NCBI RefSeq assembly: GCF_902477725.1
Contig: NZ_CABSIF010000017.1
Span: forward strand, 10,025 to 74,024
Reading direction: 5' to 3'
Source: an uncultured Desulfovibrio sp.
Lineage (GTDB): Bacteria; Desulfobacterota; Desulfovibrionia; Desulfovibrionales; Desulfovibrionaceae
Length of the DNA stretch: 64,000 bases
In this document: piece after piece, positions 59,119 through 64,000 of the stretch
How the letters are laid out: each line of letters begins with the position of its first letter
Position numbering within the stretch: the stretch's first letter is position 1
Program-made: the position numbers and the translations under genes
Notes under the pieces: generated by a model
The model's input: only the letters and a program-made list of their open reading frames with translations
The model's database searches: none
What the model was told of the DNA's origin: nothing

Positions 59119-59784
59119 TTATTCGCCTTCGCTATCGCAGGCCGAAATGGAAAGGAAAAATCTTGGCCCGGCATCCCGCCAGGGCATAAGCACGGCGCGC
59201 CAGCCTGGGCGCATGCCGTCCAGCATGGGGCTGCCGGTCATGGCCGCCAGGGCCATCTCACGGTTGGCCCCTTCCAGAGCCTCAACTATAATGCCTTCTT
59301 CCTTCTGCCGCCGTCCGGCGGTGAGGCGCAGGTTCACCTGCCCGCCCACCGAGGCGCAGAGGTCAAACACTTCAAGCAGCGACCGCAGGACGGCCAAAGG
59401 CGGCACATTGGCCCACACAGGTTCTTCAGTTTCGCCGCTGGTCAGGTGTATCTGTGCCGCGCGCGCCTGACGCGCCGCCAGCAGGCAGAAACTGCGGCTT
59501 ACCCGCGCAAGATCGCAGGGGCCAGCACCGCCGGGTTCCATCCCCCCAGCCTGCGCCATGAAGTCCATGGCTTCGGAAAGGGCCGCCCCCTGAATGATGG
59601 AACGCTGCACTTCACTCAATGCCGATGAAAGCCGCTCTGCCCCCGGCGCGGCAACAGTCTTGCCGCCTGCCAGAGTTGCCAGATCCTGGGCCAGCCCGGC
59701 AGATTCACGTATCACTGCCAGCACGTTGCGCATGTCGTGAACGGCGGAAGCCAGCAAGCGGGCCATGCACTGACTTTCATTCAT
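59119..59784 (-). CDS. Degenerate histidine-kinase-like protein, possible phosphotransferase
   Basis: 221 residues. The N-terminal part has an H-box-like segment SAVHDMRNVLAVIRESAGLA with the His-Asp-x-Arg-Asn pattern of HisKA domains. The C-terminal part is the size of a HATPase domain but the N-box is replaced (LAVLRSLLEVFDLCASVGGQ) and no DxGxG box follows, so ATP hydrolysis is unlikely. This is the design of dimerising phosphotransferases such as Spo0B and ChpT; that role is inferred. The start at 59784 overlaps the upstream receiver's stop (ATGA) with GGAGG 6-7 bases upstream. Confidence 0.8.
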   Translation of the reverse strand: MNESQCMARLLASAVHDMRNVLAVIRESAGLAQDLATLAGGKTVAAPGAERLSSALSEVQRSIIQGAALSEAMDFMAQAGGMEPGGAGPCDLARVSRSFCLLAARQARAAQIHLTSGETEEPVWANVPPLAVLRSLLEVFDLCASVGGQVNLRLTAGRRQKEEGIIVEALEGANREMALAAMTGSPMLDGMRPGWRAVLMPWRDAGPRFFLSISACDSEGE

Positions 59785-60176
59785 GACTTGCCTCCGGTGG
59801 CTGAGCATTCCTTGCCTTCACGCACGGCAGCTTGCAGTGTTTCCAGAAAAACATTGAAGCTCAACGGCTTGGTGAGGCAGGCAAAGGCCTGCGCCACGGG
59901 GTTTGTGCCGTTGTCGTCCACGGCCTCGTGCCCTGTGAGCAGGATAACCGGCAAATCAGGGTATAGAACCTTGAGGCGGCGCAGCACCTCATCGCCCGAC
60001 AAACCGGGCATAAAGAGATCAAGCACCACAACATCGGGTTTTTCCGGCGTGGCGGCCTGGAGTGCGCTGATGCCGTCATAAACCACATAGGGCGCAAATC
60101 CGCGAAGCGAAAGACGCTCTGCCAGGGTATCGACAAATTCCTTTTCATCGTCAGCCAGAAGGATGCGTAATGACAT
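59781..60176 (-). CDS. Single-domain response regulator
   Basis: 131 residues. The receiver has ILLADDEKEFVDTLAERLSL, phosphorylation site VVVLDLFMPGLSG near 53, LTGHEAVDDNG and the lysine of ACLTKPLSFNVF near 108. There is no output domain. It closely resembles the receiver at 58606. The start at 60176 lies 1 base after the kinase stop and has GGAGG upstream; an earlier in-frame ATG at 60197 lies within the kinase gene. It overlaps the degenerate kinase gene by 4 bases, so kinase, receiver and phosphotransferase-like protein form one translational unit. Confidence 0.93.
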   Translation of the reverse strand: MSLRILLADDEKEFVDTLAERLSLRGFAPYVVYDGISALQAATPEKPDVVVLDLFMPGLSGDEVLRRLKVLYPDLPVILLTGHEAVDDNGTNPVAQAFACLTKPLSFNVFLETLQAAVREGKECSATGGKS

Positions 60177-60177
60177 T

Positions 60178-61938
60178 CTACACCTCCACCGCGACATCTG
60201 GCGGAGTAAGCGGCAGGGTGATGCTTATGGTGCTGCCCCGCCCTTCTTCGCTTTGCACGTGAATTTCGCCGCCAAGCTTGCGCACGATGCCGTAGGTGAT
60301 GAACATGCCGAGCCCGGTTCCCTTGTCTTTTTTGGTGGAGTAAAACGGCTCAAAAATATGCCGGAGCACTTCGGGCGACATGCCCTTGCCGTTGTCCTGC
60401 ACACTCACCAGCATCTGCCCGTTCTGGCTTTGACAGCGTATTTTAACAAAACGCTCTTCGCCCTGCGGTGCCTGCGTGCTCCCCTCGCCACCGGCCAGCG
60501 CGTCCAGCGCGTTGCCCACGATGTTGAGGAACACCTGCTGCAACTGGCCTCTGTCCGACACAATTTCCGGCAGGTTGGGCGGCAGTTCCGCTTCAAGTTT
60601 GACGCCCCGGTTTTTGGCTTCGCGCTCAAGAAAACCAAGGGTTTCTGAAATAACTTCTTCTATGTGCAGGGCCTGACGGTTGGCTTCCATGCGGCGGGCA
60701 AAGCCCAGTAGCCTGTGGGTAATGCCGCGCGCGCGTTCCACTGTGCTTTCAATGCCTTCCAGCAGGGCGCAGAGCCTTTCCTTGTCCTTGCCATCACCGC
60801 ACACCTTGCCCATGCTCAAAAGATCCTGGGCAAGCCCCGCCTTTTCGTAAATGACGGCCAGCGGATTATTGACCTCGTGGGCCACGCCCGCAGCCAGCCG
60901 GCCGATGGACGAAAGCTTCTGGTTGTGCTCCATCTGGGCAAAAACAGCGACCCGGCGTTCATCGCTGGCCTGCAACCGATTGATAAGCTGCTGCATGAGC
61001 AGATTCGACACCATAAATATCAGGGCAATGCCGCCGCACAAGACCAGCAGCAATTCCGTGCGCAGGGCCAGCCAGGGGCGGATGGCGTCTTCTGTGGGCT
61101 TGACGGCCAGCAGCATGAAATCCGTGCCCGCCAGTGTGCACGAGGCCACCATGAGCTGCCTGCCCTTGGGGTCTGTAATGCGGCGCACCACTGTTTCGTG
61201 CGAGGCCGGGGGCAGATCCATGGGCAGTTTCTCCAGCGCCTTGCCGAAAAGATTGGAATCCGTTTGCAGTACGCCTTCCGTGTCTACAAGAAACACGTCA
61301 GTATCATGCTCCGGCCCAACGGTGGACACAACCTGCTGGATGCGCAGGGTATCTGTGGCCACGCGCAACGTCCATGAAACACCGTTTTCTTCAAGCCTGT
61401 GCACTGCCACAACAAGGTGCGGATACCCGCGATAGCCCAGAATGGCATTGCTGAGGTAGCGCCCCTTTATCTCGGTATCACGCAGCCAGGGCTTGCCCGC
61501 ATAGTCCACGCCCTTGAGTTTGTAAGGCCCCACATAGCCAACCTGCTGGCCGTCCGCGTCCACCAGGCCCATATCCACAAAGCCCTGATATTCACTCTTG
61601 AGGGCCAGAAACACGCGGTTGAGAGTTCGCTCGTCCAGCAAATCCTTGAAGGTATACGCGTGGGCCAGAAAACTCACCGTGGAGACACGCTCGCCGAGGT
61701 ACAGTTCCAGTGCCGCCTGCGACTTGCGGGCCAGGGCGTATACCGGGCTTTCCAGTTCGCGCTCAAGGGTACGCATGTACTGCACGTGGCTGATGGCCGA
61801 AAGCAGCAGCAGCGGCGTAACCGAAACGGCCACCATGAGCACTGTCATCAGCCGCCGCAGTGAGCGGTACCGGGCCGGAGACACCGCCTCCGGAACTTCC
61901 AGCAAATGCGCGAAGTAGTTTTTTATCGTGGCAAACAT
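60178..61938 (-). CDS. Membrane sensor histidine kinase with dCache domain
   Basis: 586 residues. The N-terminus has a membrane helix (VLMVAVSVTPLLLLSAI, near 30-50), a periplasmic dCache-like sensor (about 55-290; LVDADGQQVGYVGPYKLKG, LVAVHRLEENGVSWTLRV), a second helix (LLLVLCGGIALIFMVSNLLM near 295-315), then the kinase core: H-box LAAGVAHEVNNPLAVIYEKA near 345, N-box FLNIVGNALDALAG, and DNGKGMSPEV, GTGLGMFITYGIVRKLGG. The start at 61938 has GGAGGGCAC before it; the earlier in-frame ATG at 62022 lacks one. It should phosphorylate the receiver encoded immediately downstream in response to a periplasmic ligand. Confidence 0.94.
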   Translation of the reverse strand: MFATIKNYFAHLLEVPEAVSPARYRSLRRLMTVLMVAVSVTPLLLLSAISHVQYMRTLERELESPVYALARKSQAALELYLGERVSTVSFLAHAYTFKDLLDERTLNRVFLALKSEYQGFVDMGLVDADGQQVGYVGPYKLKGVDYAGKPWLRDTEIKGRYLSNAILGYRGYPHLVVAVHRLEENGVSWTLRVATDTLRIQQVVSTVGPEHDTDVFLVDTEGVLQTDSNLFGKALEKLPMDLPPASHETVVRRITDPKGRQLMVASCTLAGTDFMLLAVKPTEDAIRPWLALRTELLLVLCGGIALIFMVSNLLMQQLINRLQASDERRVAVFAQMEHNQKLSSIGRLAAGVAHEVNNPLAVIYEKAGLAQDLLSMGKVCGDGKDKERLCALLEGIESTVERARGITHRLLGFARRMEANRQALHIEEVISETLGFLEREAKNRGVKLEAELPPNLPEIVSDRGQLQQVFLNIVGNALDALAGGEGSTQAPQGEERFVKIRCQSQNGQMLVSVQDNGKGMSPEVLRHIFEPFYSTKKDKGTGLGMFITYGIVRKLGGEIHVQSEEGRGSTISITLPLTPPDVAVEV

Positions 61939-62030
61939 GTGCCCTCCAAGGTCTGCGCCGCCGTCAAGCCCGCTGGTGCGGTTCAGCTCCACGGCGGCAC
62001 GTTCCCCGGCCCCGTAAGGCAAAACCCCGA

Positions 62031-62459
62031 CTAATGGCCGCCAGCCACCAGAACGCCCGAAGCCGCAAGGCTGAGCACCAACACTTCAAGCACGGCAATA
62101 ATCGTCATAATCCACTGCTTCTGGCGCACAAGACTGATCGCAAGCTGCACAAAGCAGATGATAGTAAGCGCCGCAAGAAAAGCGATACCAATGAAATTGC
62201 ATATATCGCCCTTACCCACAAGGGCAAGCCAGCCCCAACCTTGAGGAATATTGCCCGCAGCGCGGTAGGCGGCTGCGTTCTGCGTCCACAGGTGCGGCAT
62301 TTGATCCAGAGGAATCTGCGGCGTCAGCACACCAAAAACATAGAGCGCGTAGGTAACAAGCATTGCCACAAAACCCAGCAGCGCGCCGTAGAACAAGGTG
62401 TCTGCATAGCGCAGTTGCGCGGGGGAGGCCTTTATGTCGTTCTTCAGATCAGTGGTCAT
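62031..62459 (-). CDS. Small integral membrane protein of the TauE cluster
   Basis: 142 residues with four predicted membrane helices (FYGALLGFVAMLVTYALYVF, DICNFIGIAFLAALTIICFV, IISLVR-type loop, then IMTIIAVLEVLVLSLAASG). A conserved-looking loop holds PLDQMPHLWTQNAAAYRAAG. DUF1634-type membrane proteins often accompany TauE/SafE genes; this one is similar in size and setting but I could not confirm the family. It lies 38 bases after the TauE gene and 93 bases before the kinase gene, so the three are probably one operon. Possible role: a transport partner or a sensing link to the kinase. Confidence 0.75.
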   Translation of the reverse strand: MTTDLKNDIKASPAQLRYADTLFYGALLGFVAMLVTYALYVFGVLTPQIPLDQMPHLWTQNAAAYRAAGNIPQGWGWLALVGKGDICNFIGIAFLAALTIICFVQLAISLVRQKQWIMTIIAVLEVLVLSLAASGVLVAGGH

Positions 62460-62496
62460 TGTTTTCTCCCTTCAGTTCAAGCGTATCCGATGCGGA

Positions 62497-63627
62497 TTAC
62501 CAGCCGAGGCCCTTCATGAGGGCCTTGGCCCCGGAGAAGAAGAGCACGCCAATAACCATGTAGCGGATGAACTTGGGCTTGGCCTTGGCAAGCAGCCGCA
62601 CACCCACCACAGAACCCAGCATGAGGCCAACGATGGAAGGAACAGCCATCAGCGGGATAACGCAGCCCTGGTTCAGATACACCCAGGCGGCAGAAGTGTC
62701 GGTAATGGAAAGCAGGAATTTGGAGGTGCCCACAGCGACCTTGAGGGGCGCGCCCATGAGCAGGTTGAGCACTGGCACGTTGGCCCAGCCAGCGCCAAGA
62801 CCGAACATGCCGGCCATAATGCCAATGGCGATGAACAGCAGCAGGCCAGCCAGGGTGCGGTGGGTTTTCCACTCGACCACTTCGCCGGTGCTGGGTTCAA
62901 GAAAAACACCGTCCATGCCGAGTGCAAGGCCTATGGCATCCTGCTTGGTCACCACCGGGCGTACTGAGTTTTTGGAAAGCAGCAGCAGCACGGCAATGCC
63001 AAGGATGGTCGCGCCAAGGCAGGTCTGAATGACGTTGGTAGGCAGCGCCAGGCCGAGCATGGCGCCCACGATGGCGCAGGCAGAGGCAATCAGCGCCACA
63101 GGCAGAGCCAGGCGCAGGTTGGCGAAGTTACGCCGCAGCAGACCGGGGCCAGCGGCAAGAGCACCCGCAAGCGCCACCAGCAGGCCCGCGCCTCGCACAA
63201 AGTCGAGGTGGAAGGGGAAGAACCCGCTCACCAGCGGCACAAACAGAACACCGCCGCCCACACCGGCCATAACGGCGATGACGCCAAGAATGAAACAGAA
63301 GAACAGCAGGGCAACCGGCCAGTACCACCACGGATGGTTGTCTATAGCCACCGCTTCAGGTGCTTGCGAAGCAGCGGGAGCGGCTTCGGGGGGCGCGGCC
63401 TGAACCGCCGTGTCGGCGGCAGCCACGGCCACAAAAGACTGGGGCTGGGTTTGAGCGACATTTTCAGCCTGCGCTGTTACGGCGGCCTGAGCAGCCGGAA
63501 GGGCCTCAGCGGCCTGTGCCGACATCGGACAGGCAAGCCACAGACACAGTGCCACGGGCAGCAGAATGAACTTCACCACAGATTTCTCAGCCCCGCTCTT
63601 CAAGGTTCTTTGGAAATCAAAAGCCAT
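62497..63627 (-). CDS. TauE/SafE family anion (sulfite/sulfonate) exporter
   Basis: 376 residues. An N-terminal hydrophobic segment (FILLPVALCLWLACPMSAQA) acts as a signal or membrane anchor, then an Ala/Pro-rich stretch to about 95, followed by eight membrane helices of the TauE/SafE fold: AVMAGVGGGVLFVPLVSGFF (first repeat motif), LALPTNVIQTCLGATILGI, MFGLGAGWANVPVLNLLMGA and GTSKFLLSITDTSAAWVYLN. The family exports sulfite, sulfoacetate and similar anions. In a sulfate reducer sulfite export is plausible, but no substrate is proven. AAGGGGG precedes the ATG. It is the first gene of the minus-strand cluster. Confidence 0.9.
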   Translation of the reverse strand: MAFDFQRTLKSGAEKSVVKFILLPVALCLWLACPMSAQAAEALPAAQAAVTAQAENVAQTQPQSFVAVAAADTAVQAAPPEAAPAASQAPEAVAIDNHPWWYWPVALLFFCFILGVIAVMAGVGGGVLFVPLVSGFFPFHLDFVRGAGLLVALAGALAAGPGLLRRNFANLRLALPVALIASACAIVGAMLGLALPTNVIQTCLGATILGIAVLLLLSKNSVRPVVTKQDAIGLALGMDGVFLEPSTGEVVEWKTHRTLAGLLLFIAIGIMAGMFGLGAGWANVPVLNLLMGAPLKVAVGTSKFLLSITDTSAAWVYLNQGCVIPLMAVPSIVGLMLGSVVGVRLLAKAKPKFIRYMVIGVLFFSGAKALMKGLGW

Positions 63628-64000
63628 TGTTTCCCCCTTGCGGCCTTTTGCCGACGCAAGTTTATTTACGGTCAGCCCAAAGTAGGTTGGAAAGGGGTTG
63701 GGTGCTATCAGGAGAATCCTGAATTGTGAAAAAATGACTAAGGGATTTCCCCAGAGGTGAGGGGGAGGGATTTGGCCTATGCGGCGAGGGGGGGGATTTG
63801 CGACCCTTCGGGCACGCTATTCCGCCCTCAGGCGGAGTTTGGGACGCCTGCGCGGCGCGCGGCAAGGTGGGGCCTGTTATGGGGCTACGCCCGCCAATCT
63901 AATGCCAAACACCGCACCGCGGGTTTGGGCCGCCATCGGCGCTAGGGCCGCCGGGCGGAAAGGCACGGATATCAGTCGCTGACGGCGCGGCAAAGCCGCG
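63628..64000. other. Intergenic region at the right end of the window
   Basis: No gene is supported; short frames across it are composition artefacts. It includes the promoter region of the TauE cluster (probably 63640-63740) and the dispersed repeat at 63820-63893. Confidence 0.4.
63820..63893 (+). repeat. Dispersed repeat, second full copy
   Basis: 74 bases from TTCCGCCCTCAGGCGG to GGGGCTACGCCCGC, matching 40384-40311 (minus strand) at all but about four positions. The conserved part after the small CCGCC/GGCGG hairpin is AGTTTGGGACGCCTGCG, a CGCGGCGCGCGG core and GGCAAGGTGGGGCC. Confidence 0.75.

Noticed and set aside
1..64000. tRNA, rRNA and CRISPR
   Set aside because: I saw no TpsiC-arm-like segments in a cloverleaf context, no rRNA core sequences and no regularly spaced direct repeats with unique spacers.

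Overview
The window is a GC-rich chromosomal segment that most resembles a sulfate-reducing deltaproteobacterium of the Desulfovibrio group. That is an inference from gene content: a chemotaxis receptor ending in a hemerythrin domain (DcrH-like), a DUF465 gene beside ilvBN, a split glycine decarboxylase (gcvPA/gcvPB), a selenium-associated YedF protein, an iron-containing alcohol dehydrogenase, and a group-4-hydrogenase-like membrane complex. No database search was possible, so names rest on sequence motifs and family knowledge. I saw no rRNA, tRNA, CRISPR array, prophage or intact insertion sequence.

Layout. 1-4.0 kb (minus): the N-terminal part of a repeat-rich autotransporter cut by the window edge, then a Cache-domain chemotaxis receptor. 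4.5-10.5 kb (minus): branched-chain amino acid synthesis (ilvB, ilvN, ilvC) with small genes (DUF465, YggT), a HAD phosphatase and an unknown gene. 10.8-14.7 kb (plus): PLP synthase pdxST, a DksA/TraR-type zinc-finger protein and a fused acyltransferase that may make ornithine lipid. 15-25.3 kb: hemerythrin receptor, yedF, Fe-alcohol dehydrogenase, a 999-residue membrane protein of unknown function and a three-gene envelope operon. 25.5-28 kb (plus): a yybP-ykoY manganese riboswitch in front of a cation/Ca2+-exchanger-family protein, then an exported DUF3298-type protein. 28-34 kb: uvrC, trpB, a divergent thyX, an O-antigen-ligase-like protein. 34-39.6 kb (plus): a NYN-domain protein, an amino-acid ABC transporter with two tandem paralogous binding proteins, and mnmA. 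39.6-40.5 kb: gene-poor, with a foldback, a possibly frameshifted small gene and dispersed repeats. 40.6-46.4 kb (minus): glycine cleavage genes gcvT-gcvH-gcvPA-gcvPB and a TatD nuclease. 46.5-55 kb (plus): UDP-glucuronate decarboxylase-like gene followed by six overlapping genes for a membrane complex related to complex I and group 4 hydrogenases. 55.2-56.9 kb: a Tim44-like protein and a PaaI-type thioesterase. 57.2-63.6 kb (minus): a sulfite-exporter-like TauE/SafE protein, a small membrane protein and five signalling genes.

Three points stand out. (1) The hydrogenase-like complex has lost both Cys pairs that bind the NiFe centre but keeps its FeS ligands, and its ferredoxin-like and NuoB-like subunits are fused; this fits the energy-converting hydrogenase-related (Ehr) class. 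(2) The riboswitch context predicts that the exchanger exports Mn2+. (3) Two intergenic elements (31572-31700 and 56171-56323) share terminal inverted repeats and a three-hairpin plan and look like members of a MITE-like family. The signalling cluster at the right end, with three REC domains, two kinases, a degenerate phosphotransferase-like protein and no DNA-binding output, is a plausible unexplored system coupled to anion export.
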